Assembly: GCA_002427045.1 (NCBI GenBank)
Contig: DIPO01000073.1
Span: 23,859 to 32,316 of the forward strand
DNA from: Firmicutes bacterium UBA5486
GTDB taxonomy: Bacteria > Bacillota > UBA4882 > UBA10575
Direction: 5' to 3'
DNA length: 8,458 nt
Part shown: positions 1 through 7,120 of the stretch, piece by piece
Position numbering within the stretch: position 1 is the stretch's first letter
How the letters are laid out: each line of letters starts with the position of its first letter
The notes under the pieces: model-generated
Databases searched by the model: none
What the model was told of the DNA's origin: nothing
What the model saw: only the letters and a program-made list of their open reading frames with translations
Translations under genes and position numbers: made by a program

Positions 1-20
1 CGACAAGCTCCAGAGGCGCT

Positions 21-53
21 TTAATTAGTTGTTCATGCTGGTATCCTAATTAA
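21..53. repeat. 8-bp inverted repeat upstream of gnd
   Basis: TTAATTAG (21-28) and CTAATTAA (46-53) are perfect reverse complements separated by 17 bases. The arms are all A/T except one base, so this could be an operator, the end of an upstream transcript, or chance in AT-rich DNA. No T-tract follows. The remainder of positions 1-190 shows no gene, and I found no convincing sigma-A promoter for gnd there. Confidence 0.25.
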
Positions 54-190
54 CACGAAGTGATTTTATCAAGACCAGATGAATCAACTAGGGCTATTTT
101 CTAGGTAGAGGTTAATAATTCTGTGTGATTCAAGGGGCGGTTAATACTGCTTCTTGTCTAACAATAAATTTTGCTTAAGGGGGAGAAATA

Positions 191-1642
191 ATGTCAAAAG
201 CGGATATTGGCTTGATTGGCCTAGCGGTCATGGGAGAAAACCTAGTAATGAATATGGAGAGTAAAGGTTATACTGTAGCGGTTTTTAACCGGACCGTATC
301 AAAGGTTACCAAATTTGTGGAAGGCCGGGCTAAGGGTAAAAATATTATTGGTGCCCAATCATTAGAAGAATTAGTGGCAAATTTGAAAAAACCTCGTAAG
401 GTTATGCTGATGGTTAAGGCAGGAAAACCAGTGGATGATTTTATTGAATTACTAATTCCGCATCTGGAACCCGGTGATATTATTATCGATGGTGGTAACT
501 CGCATTTCCCTGATACGATTCGGCGGACCAAACATGTTGAAGAGAAGGGTTTATTATATATTGGTACCGGGGTCTCCGGTGGTGAAGAGGGTGCTCTCTT
601 GGGACCAAGTCTGATGCCTGGCGGCTCACCAGCAGCCTGGCCTCATGTTAAACCAATCTTCCAAGCGATTGCCGCCAAGGTTGAGGATGGCAGTCCATGT
701 TGTGATTGGGTAGGTGAGGATGGCGCTGGCCATTTTGTAAAGATGGTTCATAATGGTATTGAGTATGGTGATATGCAATTAATCTGCGAAGCCTATCATC
801 TGATGAAAGATCTTTTAGGAATGACACCTGATGAAATGCATGAGGTCTTTAAGGAGTGGAATGAGGGCGAGCTTAATAGTTATTTAATTGAGATCACCGG
901 AGATATCCTTGCGCAAAAAGATGAGGATGGTGCGCCCTTGGTGGACAAGATTCTAGATACTGCCGGACAAAAAGGTACCGGAAAATGGACAGGAATTACT
1001 GCCCTTGATGAAGGTATTCCTCTAACGCTGATTGGGGAAGCTGTCTTTTCCCGCTGCCTCTCAGCGATGAAAGAAGAGCGTGTTGCAGCTTCCAAGGTTC
1101 TACAGGGTCCTAAGCCCAGCTTTAAAGGGGATAAAAAAGCCTTTATTGAAGATATTAGAAAGGCACTCTATGCTTCCAAGATTGTATCTTATGCCCAGGG
1201 CTATACTCTGATGCGCTCGGCGGCTAAAACTTATGGTTGGCACCTGAATTATGGCGGGATTGCTCTGATGTGGCGAGGCGGTTGTATCATTAGATCAACC
1301 TTCTTGGGGAAAATAAAAGAAGCCTTTGATAAGAATCCGGAACTACCCAACCTGTTATTAGATCCCTTTTTCAAGGAAAAGGTGGAGTTTTGCCAAGAGG
1401 GCTGGAGAAAAGTGTGTGCTACAGCTCTGACAAATGGGCTGCCAGTTCCAGCTTTCACTACTGCACTTTGTTATTATGATGGTTACCGGTGTGAAAGGCT
1501 CCCGGCTAATCTGTTGCAAGCACAGAGAGACTATTTTGGAGCTCATACTTACGAACGGGTTGACAAGCCGCGAGGTGAGTTCTTCCATACAAATTGGACC
1601 GGTACAGGGGGAAGTACTTCAGCTTCTACCTATACGGTATAA
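191..1642 (+). CDS. gnd: 6-phosphogluconate dehydrogenase, decarboxylating
   Basis: A cytosolic enzyme that oxidatively decarboxylates 6-phosphogluconate to ribulose 5-phosphate with NADP+, the third step of the oxidative pentose phosphate pathway. The 483-residue product matches the long homodimeric form of the family (about 470-480 residues). An N-terminal Rossmann domain carries GLIGLAVMG (residues 7-15), and NRT (33-35) fits 2'-phosphate recognition of NADP. The substrate loop VSGGEEGA is at 128-135. The catalytic stretch KMVHNGIEYGD (184-194) supplies the family's Lys (184), His (187), Asn (188) and Glu (191). The all-helical C-terminal domain contains WRGGCIIRS (361-369) and ends with the tail signature RGEFFHTNWTG (461-471). 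The ATG start is supported by AAGGGGGAG at 177-185, five bases upstream. No truncation or frameshift is visible. It lies 189 bp before a LarA-type epimerase gene, with a hairpin between, so co-transcription is uncertain. Confidence 0.97.
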   Translation: MSKADIGLIGLAVMGENLVMNMESKGYTVAVFNRTVSKVTKFVEGRAKGKNIIGAQSLEELVANLKKPRKVMLMVKAGKPVDDFIELLIPHLEPGDIIIDGGNSHFPDTIRRTKHVEEKGLLYIGTGVSGGEEGALLGPSLMPGGSPAAWPHVKPIFQAIAAKVEDGSPCCDWVGEDGAGHFVKMVHNGIEYGDMQLICEAYHLMKDLLGMTPDEMHEVFKEWNEGELNSYLIEITGDILAQKDEDGAPLVDKILDTAGQKGTGKWTGITALDEGIPLTLIGEAVFSRCLSAMKEERVAASKVLQGPKPSFKGDKKAFIEDIRKALYASKIVSYAQGYTLMRSAAKTYGWHLNYGGIALMWRGGCIIRSTFLGKIKEAFDKNPELPNLLLDPFFKEKVEFCQEGWRKVCATALTNGLPVPAFTTALCYYDGYRCERLPANLLQAQRDYFGAHTYERVDKPRGEFFHTNWTGTGGSTSASTYTV

Positions 1643-1656
1643 ACTCAATGATGAAA

Positions 1657-1686
1657 CGGGCAGGCCTTTTTGGTCTGCCCTTGCTT
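1657..1686 (+). terminator. Hairpin downstream of gnd, weak intrinsic terminator
   Basis: GGGCAG (1658-1663) pairs with CTGCCC (1675-1680). The stem extends inward through GCC/GGT, giving nine pairs including one G-U, around a TTTTT loop. It begins 15 bases after the gnd stop codon. The following TTGCTT is a poor T-tract, so termination may be partial and allow read-through into the next gene. A role as an mRNA 3' stabiliser is the alternative. Confidence 0.55.
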
Positions 1687-1792
1687 CAGATAAAGAAGTG
1701 AGGGGCTTCCAAGGTTTACATTTTAAATCTTACATGGGGGTCTGGGAAGATCGACCTCGGGCCCTAGGTGTTGCTAGGTTTTAATAATTACG

Positions 1793-1802
1793 TCTCATGA
1801 GA
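1793..1802. promoter_or_regulatory. 10-bp palindrome before the LarA-type gene, possible operator
   Basis: TCTCATGAGA is a perfect 10-bp palindrome lying 29 bases upstream of the first ATG of the LarA-type gene. Its position in the leader suits an operator or leader element. No sigma-A promoter could be placed confidently next to it, and the regulator is unknown. Confidence 0.25.
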
Positions 1803-1831
1803 GTATGTAGAAAAATGATTTTAGGTGAGGG

Positions 1832-3109
1832 ATGAGGATGAGAGAAGTAATTCTGAGAAACGAGAAGATAGATCGTAAACGTTTAGAATTAGAAATAAAG
1901 AACTGGTTAAGCAGCTTAACTGTTCAACCCCGGAAAGTCTTATTGCTACCACCGGATTTTACCCGTTTTCATTCTAAAGCGGGGCTGATCGTGCAATTAC
2001 TTTACAAGGCTCTGTCACCACAAACAGAGGTGGAGATTATGCCTGCCTTAGGAACGCATGTTGCGATGAGTCCTGAACAAAGAGAGGCCATGTTTGGTCC
2101 TGAAATCCCAGATCAATGTTATTTGGTGCATGATTGGCGGAACGAGGTAGTGAGAATTGGCGAGGTGCCCGCGGATTTTGTTTCCGAGGCCTCAGGTGGT
2201 TTAGTATCCTATCCGATTGGTGTTGAGATCAATAGAAGGTTATTGGATAAAAGTTATGATTTAATCATCTCTGTGGGACAGGTGGTTCCCCATGAAGTCG
2301 TAGGAATGGCCAACTATAGTAAAAATATTTTTGTCGGGTGTGGCGGCGTGGATATTATCAATAAATCCCATTTTTTAGGTGCGGCTTATGGTATGGAACG
2401 AATGATGGGTAGAGATAATACGCCAGTACGTAAGGTCTTTGATTATGCGGAAGAACATTTTCTTAAAGAGATTCCTTTACAATACATTTTAACAGTAACA
2501 ACTACCCAAGGTACGGAAACGACGATTAATGGTTTGTTTATGGGTCGAAACCGTCGTATTTTTGAAGAAGCAGTAAAAGAAAGCCAGAAACAGAATCTGG
2601 ATTTGTTGGATAAGCCTTTAACAAAAGTAGTGGTTTATCTTGAACCCGGAGAGTTTAAAAGTACTTGGCTGGGTAATAAGGCAATTTATCGAACAAGGAT
2701 GGCAATTGCCGATGATGGTGAGCTATTGATTCTTGCTCCCGGTTTAAAACAATTCGGAGAAGATCAGACCATTGATGTTTTAATCCGTAAATATGGATAT
2801 GTAGGAAGTAAGCGTGTTCTGGAATTAGTTGAAAAAGAAGAAGATTTAAAGAATAACCTGTCAGCAGCAGCTCATCTGATTCATGGCTCTTCTGAGGGTA
2901 GGTTTAAGATCACCTATGCTCCTGGACATTTGAGTAAGGAAGAGATTGAACAGGTAAATTTTGCTTATCTCTCTTTGGATGAGGCTTTAGCAAAATATAA
3001 TCCGGATCAATTAAAAGATGGTTTTAACACCTTGGATAATGGGGAAGAGATCTTTTATATCAGCAATCCGGCTTTAGGGCTGTGGGCTTTAAAGGAGAAT
3101 TTTCAGTAG
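1832..3109 (+). CDS. LarA-family nickel-dependent racemase/epimerase (DUF2088)
   Basis: A member of the lactate racemase superfamily, which interconverts 2-hydroxyacid epimers by hydride transfer using a nickel-pincer nucleotide cofactor. The 425 residues match the roughly 424 of Lactiplantibacillus LarA. The N-terminal signature is DFTR (42-45) and the first histidine is in LGTH (H76). H154 (VVPHEVVG), K164 (YSKNI, cofactor attachment) and H180 (NKSH, Ni ligand) have exactly the spacing of LarA H174, K184 and H200. The family's usual DHTRP motif reads DFTRF here, and H76 to H154 is 12 residues longer than in LarA, so this is a divergent subgroup. It lies between gnd and uxaE, which suggests an aldonate substrate such as gluconate/mannonate (inference). 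The cofactor genes larB, larC and larE are not in the window. Start choice is ambiguous: AGGTGAGGG (1823-1831) could serve the ATG at 1832 or the one at 1838. Confidence 0.88.
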   Translation: MRMREVILRNEKIDRKRLELEIKNWLSSLTVQPRKVLLLPPDFTRFHSKAGLIVQLLYKALSPQTEVEIMPALGTHVAMSPEQREAMFGPEIPDQCYLVHDWRNEVVRIGEVPADFVSEASGGLVSYPIGVEINRRLLDKSYDLIISVGQVVPHEVVGMANYSKNIFVGCGGVDIINKSHFLGAAYGMERMMGRDNTPVRKVFDYAEEHFLKEIPLQYILTVTTTQGTETTINGLFMGRNRRIFEEAVKESQKQNLDLLDKPLTKVVVYLEPGEFKSTWLGNKAIYRTRMAIADDGELLILAPGLKQFGEDQTIDVLIRKYGYVGSKRVLELVEKEEDLKNNLSAAAHLIHGSSEGRFKITYAPGHLSKEEIEQVNFAYLSLDEALAKYNPDQLKDGFNTLDNGEEIFYISNPALGLWALKENFQ

Positions 3110-3131
3110 GTTTTCTTTAATATGGCGGAAT

Positions 3132-3177
3132 GCATAATTATCTACTTTATTCAACAATTATGCTTATTAAATTATGT
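3132..3177. repeat. Inverted and direct AATTATG repeats before uxaE
   Basis: GCATAATT (3132-3139) and AATTATGC (3156-3163) form a perfect 8-bp inverted repeat with a 16-base gap. A further direct copy, AATTATGT, sits at 3170-3177. They fill most of the 104-bp gap between the LarA-type gene and uxaE, which has no terminator. They could be operator half-sites for a hexuronate regulator or simply AT-rich coincidence. No clear -35/-10 pair is visible beside them. Confidence 0.3.
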
Positions 3178-3213
3178 AATTCCCCAATTAATATAAATGG
3201 AGGCGATGGTACA

Positions 3214-4743
3214 ATGAGTGATTTGACTTTGTTTTATCAGCAAATAGCAGAGAAAAAAGGGGCATCAGACCTAAAAAAGACCGCCACCTCTAATCCGGAG
3301 TGGGGAATTTATCCAGATTCTCTTCATGATTCTGAAGGTACAGTTTTATTTATGTTTCGAACCGGAGCAGAGAAAAAATTAGTGGCGGCTGGTAATAGTG
3401 GGAAGATCTACAATGAACTCACAGGAGTAGAAAAAACGCAAAATGATTTAAAGATCAAAGAATGTGAGCTAACAGTAGAGAATAGTAAAGTAATCCGGAA
3501 GTATTTTGAATTCACCAACCCGATTTCTTTAGCCGAATATAAAACCACTTTTGGGCTTGGTGATCGATTAGGGCTGGCTTCTCCCGGCCATCTTAAATTA
3601 TTCAAAAAATACCCTTCAGTCCGCCCAGTCTTAGCACAACAGTCGATCCGGGAATTAAATTTAACGGGGCGGGATTATGGCCAGGTGCTTGCAGATGCAG
3701 TCTGGGCAGTTTTTCAGGAGGATTATAGAGAGGGCTATGGGGCTGATGGTGATCACTTAAAAGCCTTGGATGATATTCAGATGGCTTTAGATTATGGTTA
3801 CACCATGATCACTCTTGACTGCTCCGAGCATATTAATAATTTATCTTCTGAACAGACGGCAGAGATTGAGAAAATCTATCAGTCTTTAGAGGGTAGGGAG
3901 CAAGAAAAACTGGAGAAACAGTTTCTGGATAAAACTTTTAAACTAAAGACCGGTTTAACTCTGACCTTTACGCCTGAGGCGCTCAAATTCAATGTGGCGA
4001 TCTATCAGCAAGCAATAAACTTTGCACTTAAGGTCTATAATCAGTTTATTAAGCCGCTTCAAGGTAAAATTGATTTTGAGGTTTCCATTGATGAAACTGC
4101 AACCCCTACAGATCCGCTCTCTCATTTCTTTGTGGCCGAACAACTGACTACGGCCGGGGTAAAGATTAATAGTATGGCTCCACGATTTTGCGGCGAGTTT
4201 CAGAAGGCGATCGACTATATTGGAGATTTAAAACAGTTTGAAGTAGAATACAAAGAACATACAAAAATTGCTGAGCATTTTGGTTATAAACTCAGTGTTC
4301 ATTCAGGAAGCGATAAATTTGCTGCTTTTCCGGTGATTGGCCGGGAGAGTAAGGGCCATGTTCATGTTAAAACCGCCGGAACTAACTGGTTAGAAGCGGT
4401 AAAAGTGATTATTGCTGCTGAACCTAGTTTATACCGTGAAATGCATGAGTTTGCTTTTAAACATCAGGAAGAGGCGAGAAAATATTATGTTGTTTCTGCT
4501 GATCCTAAACGGGTTCCGGATATAAACAAATTAAGTGACAAGGAACTAGCAAGGCTGATGGAGGAAGATGATTCCAGACAAATTATTCATATCACTTATG
4601 GACTGATTTTATTAGCTAAGGATCAAAATGGAAAGTATATTTTCAGAGATCGTATCTATGAATGCTTGCGCCGGAATGAAGAATTATATAATCAGTTTTT
4701 AGAAAAACATATTGGGAAACATATGGAATTACTTGGATTCTAA
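3214..4743 (+). CDS. uxaE: Tagaturonate epimerase UxaE
   Basis: The UxaE family (EC 5.1.2.7) converts D-tagaturonate to D-fructuronate, so galacturonate carbon can enter the glucuronate branch (fructuronate, mannonate, KDG) without the altronate route. The product is 509 residues. Recognised family stretches are FGLGDRLGLASPGH (113-126), YGADGDHLK (175-183), DYGYTMITLDCSEHI (193-207), VSIDET (290-295), PRFCGEFQKAIDYIGD (323-338), SVHSGSDKF (361-369), KTAGTNWLEA (386-395) and HITYGLIL (459-466). The conserved Asp, His and Glu residues in these fit a metal-dependent barrel enzyme, though I cannot assign each ligand. The frame is open from 3130, but I place the start at 3214 because GGAGG (3199-3203) is 10 bases upstream and the 28 extra residues lack family character. 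It follows the LarA-type gene by 104 bp and ends at a strong terminator. No uxaC, uxuA or uxuB is present. The exact substrate is assigned by family only. Confidence 0.88.
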   Translation: MSDLTLFYQQIAEKKGASDLKKTATSNPEWGIYPDSLHDSEGTVLFMFRTGAEKKLVAAGNSGKIYNELTGVEKTQNDLKIKECELTVENSKVIRKYFEFTNPISLAEYKTTFGLGDRLGLASPGHLKLFKKYPSVRPVLAQQSIRELNLTGRDYGQVLADAVWAVFQEDYREGYGADGDHLKALDDIQMALDYGYTMITLDCSEHINNLSSEQTAEIEKIYQSLEGREQEKLEKQFLDKTFKLKTGLTLTFTPEALKFNVAIYQQAINFALKVYNQFIKPLQGKIDFEVSIDETATPTDPLSHFFVAEQLTTAGVKINSMAPRFCGEFQKAIDYIGDLKQFEVEYKEHTKIAEHFGYKLSVHSGSDKFAAFPVIGRESKGHVHVKTAGTNWLEAVKVIIAAEPSLYREMHEFAFKHQEEARKYYVVSADPKRVPDINKLSDKELARLMEEDDSRQIIHITYGLILLAKDQNGKYIFRDRIYECLRRNEELYNQFLEKHIGKHMELLGF

Positions 4744-4796
4744 TGAAGGGATTTGTCCAAAAGTTTATTTATCCGAAAAAGGTTCTCTCTTTTTTT

Positions 4797-4823
4797 ACCG
4801 CCTGTAAGAGGGCGGTCTTTTTT
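4797..4823 (+). terminator. Intrinsic terminator of uxaE
   Basis: ACCGCC (4797-4802) pairs with GGCGGT (4811-4816), with one extra T-G pair inside and a six-base loop GTAAGA. CTTTTTT follows directly at 4817-4823. It lies 53 bases after the uxaE stop codon and is the strongest intrinsic terminator in the window, separating the sugar-acid genes from glnS. Confidence 0.9.
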
Positions 4824-5031
4824 ATGCAATTTATTTTTTAAAGAATCGTAAATCTTACATTTTGCACCTTTTAAGCAAAGGTCAAGCCAGATTTATTATT
4901 TACTGGATGTAAAATAGCTGTTATTCAAAACGAGTAATAAGCGATCAATGAATAGCGACAAGAATGCTCTCTATTTAATAAAGTTCTTATAGATAGTGCA
5001 TATTATTCTACAAAGCTATTATATATTTTAA

Positions 5032-5052
5032 GGAATTGCATAATTCAATTCC
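5032..5052. repeat. Hairpin inside the MITE-like segment
   Basis: GGAATTG (5032-5038) and CAATTCC (5046-5052) form a perfect 7-bp stem with loop CATAATT. An alternative stem, GAATT (5033-5037) with AATTC (5042-5046), is also possible. No T-tract follows, so this is not a standard terminator. Internal dyads of this kind are common in small non-autonomous elements. Confidence 0.4.
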
Positions 5053-5141
5053 CTCATTTATGTAGGCTTTATTTGTGCCTTCCAGATTTAGCAGGGTTGT
5101 TCCTTAGTGTTTAGTATTTAAAAGATTAATTTAGAACGGAC

Positions 5142-5169
5142 TTTACTTAAAATGTGTAAAATGTAAGAT
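5142..5169 (+). promoter_or_regulatory. Possible outward promoter in the right terminal repeat
   Basis: TTTACT (5142-5147) and TAAGAT (5164-5169) each match four of six bases of the sigma-A -35 and -10 boxes and are 16 bases apart, pointing at glnS. Both boxes lie within the right arm of the inverted repeat. If active, it would give a leader of about 150 bases. It is a moderate match in AT-rich DNA and no better candidate was found closer to glnS. Confidence 0.3.
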
Positions 5170-5189
5170 ATTAATGCTACAATTATCTC

Positions 5190-5213
5190 AAATGATAAAA
5201 TGATAAATAGATA
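5190..5213. repeat. Short 8-bp tandem repeat in the glnS leader
   Basis: Two perfect copies of AAATGATA (5190-5197 and 5198-5205) are followed by a degenerate third unit, AATAGATA (5206-5213). The array sits about 114 bases before the glnS start. It may vary in copy number by slippage. No function is evident. Confidence 0.45.
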
Positions 5214-5326
5214 AACAGTACATAGTGGGTAGAAAAAGAAATAACATTTAGGTTGCAAAGCAGGAAAAAGTAGAGTAAGACTCGAATTGTGAAGGAAATA
5301 TCTTGTACGGAAGAAGGGAGTCATAG

Positions 5327-7012
5327 ATGAGTATGTCCGATTATACTCCAGTACCAAATTTTATCCGCAATATTATTGCTGAAGACTTAAAAAACAATAA
5401 AAATGATGGGCAGGTTATAACTAGATTTCCACCGGAGCCCAATGGCTATCTCCATATTGGACACGCTAAATCGATCTGCTTAAATTTTACCTTAGCTGCC
5501 GAGAATAATGGCCGTTGTCATTTGCGGTTTGATGATACTAACCCTAGTAAGGAAGATGTGGAATATACGGATTCCATCCAAAGGGATGTAAAATGGCTTG
5601 GGTTTGACTGGGGGGAACACCTTTATTATGCTTCTGATTATTTTGAACAGCTTTATGAGTATGCTGAAACTTTAATTAAAGAAGGTAAGGCTTATGTTTG
5701 TGATCTCAGTGCTGAGGAGATCCGGGAGTACCGGGGGACTTTAACCCAACCTGGGAAAAACAGCCCTTATCGGGAACGTACTGTGGATGAGAATCTTGAT
5801 CTTTTTAGAAGGATGCGGGCCGGTGAGTTTCCGGATGGCTCCCGGGTGCTTCGTGCTAAGATTGATATGTCATCTCCAAATCTGAATATGCGTGACCCGG
5901 TTATTTACCGGATATTACGTGCTACTCACCATCGTACGGGTGATGAGTGGTGTATCTATCCGATGTACGATTATGCACATCCTTTATCTGATGCCCTGGA
6001 GATGATTACCCATTCGATCTGTACTTTAGAATTCGAGGATCATCGCCCATTGTATGATTGGTTTTTGGAACAGCTTCCTGTTCCTAGTAATCCGCAGCAG
6101 ATTGAGTTTGCTCGGTTAAATCTGACTTACACAGTAATGAGTAAAAGAAAACTTTTGCAACTGGTAGAGGGTGGCTTTGTCGCAGGATGGGACGATCCAC
6201 GGATGCCAACGATTGCCGGATTGAGACGATTAGGCTATACACCAGAATCGATCCGTGATTTCTGCGAACGGATTGGAGTGGCAAAAAGCAATAGTACGGT
6301 AGATATTGCTCTACTTGAACATTGTCTCCGGGAGGATCTGAATAAACGTGCACCAAGGAAAATGGCGGTTTTACGTCCCTTAAAGGTAGTAATCGAAAAT
6401 TATCCGGAAGATCAAGTAGAAGAATTGGAAGCAATAAATAATCCTGAAGATCCATCAATGGGGACACGTAAGATACCTTTTTCCAAAGTAATCTATATTG
6501 AAGAAGATGATTTCCGTGAGGATCCACCAAGGAAGTTTTATCGCCTTGCTCCCGGACGTGAAGTGCGTTTGCGTTACGGTTATTTTATAAAATGTACTGA
6601 TGTGATCAAAGACGAAAATGGAGAAATTATTGAACTACGCTGTACATATGATCCCGAGACCCGTGGAGGATCGGCTCCGGACGGTCGCAGGGTAAAAGCT
6701 ACTTTGCATTGGGTTTCAGCTTCCCATGCCCATCCGGCGGAAGTACGATTGTATGACCATTTATTTACTACAGAAGATCCGGGTGCAGAAGAGGACTTTA
6801 AAAGTTGCCTGAATCCCGATTCTTTAGAGGTCTTAACTTCTTGTCTGGTAGAGCCTAGTCTGAAAGGAGCAGCCCTGGAAAGCAAGTATCAGTTTGAAAG
6901 GCAAGGTTATTTCTGTCTGGATCCGGATTCTACAGCAGAAAAGTTGGTATTTAATCGGACAGTTTCTCTCCGTGATACTTGGGCTAAGATCCAAAAAAAA
7001 CTAAAAAAATAG
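5327..7012 (+). CDS. glnS: Glutaminyl-tRNA synthetase
   Basis: A class I aminoacyl-tRNA synthetase that ligates glutamine to tRNA-Gln with ATP in the cytosol. The 561 residues compare with 554 in E. coli GlnRS. The Rossmann catalytic domain opens with PPEPNGYLHIGH (35-46), the HIGH-type motif in its GlnRS form, followed by FDDTNP (68-73). The KMSKS-type loop reads VMSKRKL (270-276). GWDDPRMPTIAGLRRLG (287-303) is a further family block. The C-terminal half has the two-beta-barrel anticodon-binding domain, recognisable from YFIKCTDVIKDENGEI and the DPETRGG region. There is no appended YqeY-like domain. AAGGGAG at 5314-5320 lies six bases before the chosen ATG, favouring it over the ATG at 5333. 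The gene ends in A-tracts encoding a Lys-rich tail, and no clear terminator follows. It stands alone, flanked by non-coding DNA on both sides. Confidence 0.96.
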   Translation: MSMSDYTPVPNFIRNIIAEDLKNNKNDGQVITRFPPEPNGYLHIGHAKSICLNFTLAAENNGRCHLRFDDTNPSKEDVEYTDSIQRDVKWLGFDWGEHLYYASDYFEQLYEYAETLIKEGKAYVCDLSAEEIREYRGTLTQPGKNSPYRERTVDENLDLFRRMRAGEFPDGSRVLRAKIDMSSPNLNMRDPVIYRILRATHHRTGDEWCIYPMYDYAHPLSDALEMITHSICTLEFEDHRPLYDWFLEQLPVPSNPQQIEFARLNLTYTVMSKRKLLQLVEGGFVAGWDDPRMPTIAGLRRLGYTPESIRDFCERIGVAKSNSTVDIALLEHCLREDLNKRAPRKMAVLRPLKVVIENYPEDQVEELEAINNPEDPSMGTRKIPFSKVIYIEEDDFREDPPRKFYRLAPGREVRLRYGYFIKCTDVIKDENGEIIELRCTYDPETRGGSAPDGRRVKATLHWVSASHAHPAEVRLYDHLFTTEDPGAEEDFKSCLNPDSLEVLTSCLVEPSLKGAALESKYQFERQGYFCLDPDSTAEKLVFNRTVSLRDTWAKIQKKLKK

Positions 7013-7120
7013 ATGCTAAGCAATAATAATCTCCACTTGGCTAGTAATTTAGTAAAAATATAAGTTGGTGTTAATCGACAAGCAGCGAGGTGATTATAAA
7101 CTCTAGCTTTGTTGGGGCGC

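Larger units (their letters stand above)
4852..5169. mobile_element. MITE-like segment with 29-bp terminal inverted repeats
   Basis: The left arm 4852-4880 and the reverse complement of the right arm 5141-5169 match at 26 of 29 positions. Both begin ATCTTACATTTT, then share CAC, TTTTAAG and AAAG, each separated by a single mismatch. Similarity fades inward into AT-rich sequence. The 318-bp interior encodes nothing recognisable. Long terminal repeats, small size and no transposase are the hallmarks of a miniature inverted-repeat transposable element or a worn IS remnant. I see no clear target-site duplication: the left flank ends CGTAA and the right flank begins ATTAA. Without other genomic copies, mobility is an inference. 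A large transcribed hairpin or paired regulatory sites are alternatives. Confidence 0.6.
4744..5326. other. 583-bp gene-free stretch between uxaE and glnS
   Basis: This AT-rich interval contains, in order, the uxaE terminator, a segment bounded by long inverted repeats, an internal hairpin, a short tandem repeat and the glnS Shine-Dalgarno site. No credible coding region is seen on either strand. The open frame on the minus strand at 5118-5357 is rich in Phe, Tyr and Leu, lacks any family feature and overlaps the glnS start. No T-box leader was found upstream of glnS. Confidence 0.8.

Noticed and set aside
119..147. Possible gnd promoter (TTCTGT with TAATAC, 17-base spacer)
   Set aside because: The -35 box shares almost nothing with the consensus beyond TT, so the call is not supportable.
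1434..1784. Plus-strand open frame overlapping the end of gnd and the following gap
   Set aside because: It lies mostly out of frame inside gnd and runs through the hairpin, with no protein-family character and no ribosome-binding site.
3130..3213. 28-residue N-terminal extension of UxaE from an upstream ATG at 3130
   Set aside because: No Shine-Dalgarno site precedes 3130, the stretch overlaps the inverted repeats, and a good GGAGG site serves the ATG at 3214.
5091..5112. AGGGTTGTTCC upstream of glnS, resembling the T-box core AGGGTGGNACC
   Set aside because: The core is imperfect, no specifier hairpin or terminator/antiterminator pair accompanies it, and it falls inside the inverted-repeat element.
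6084..6530. 148-codon minus-strand open frame inside glnS
   Set aside because: It is antisense to a highly conserved coding region and shows no recognisable motif, so it is best explained as a shadow frame.
7075..7100. Second possible promoter (TCGACA with TATAAA) upstream of the kinase gene
   Set aside because: The spacing is only 14 bases and the perfect consensus promoter lies just downstream.
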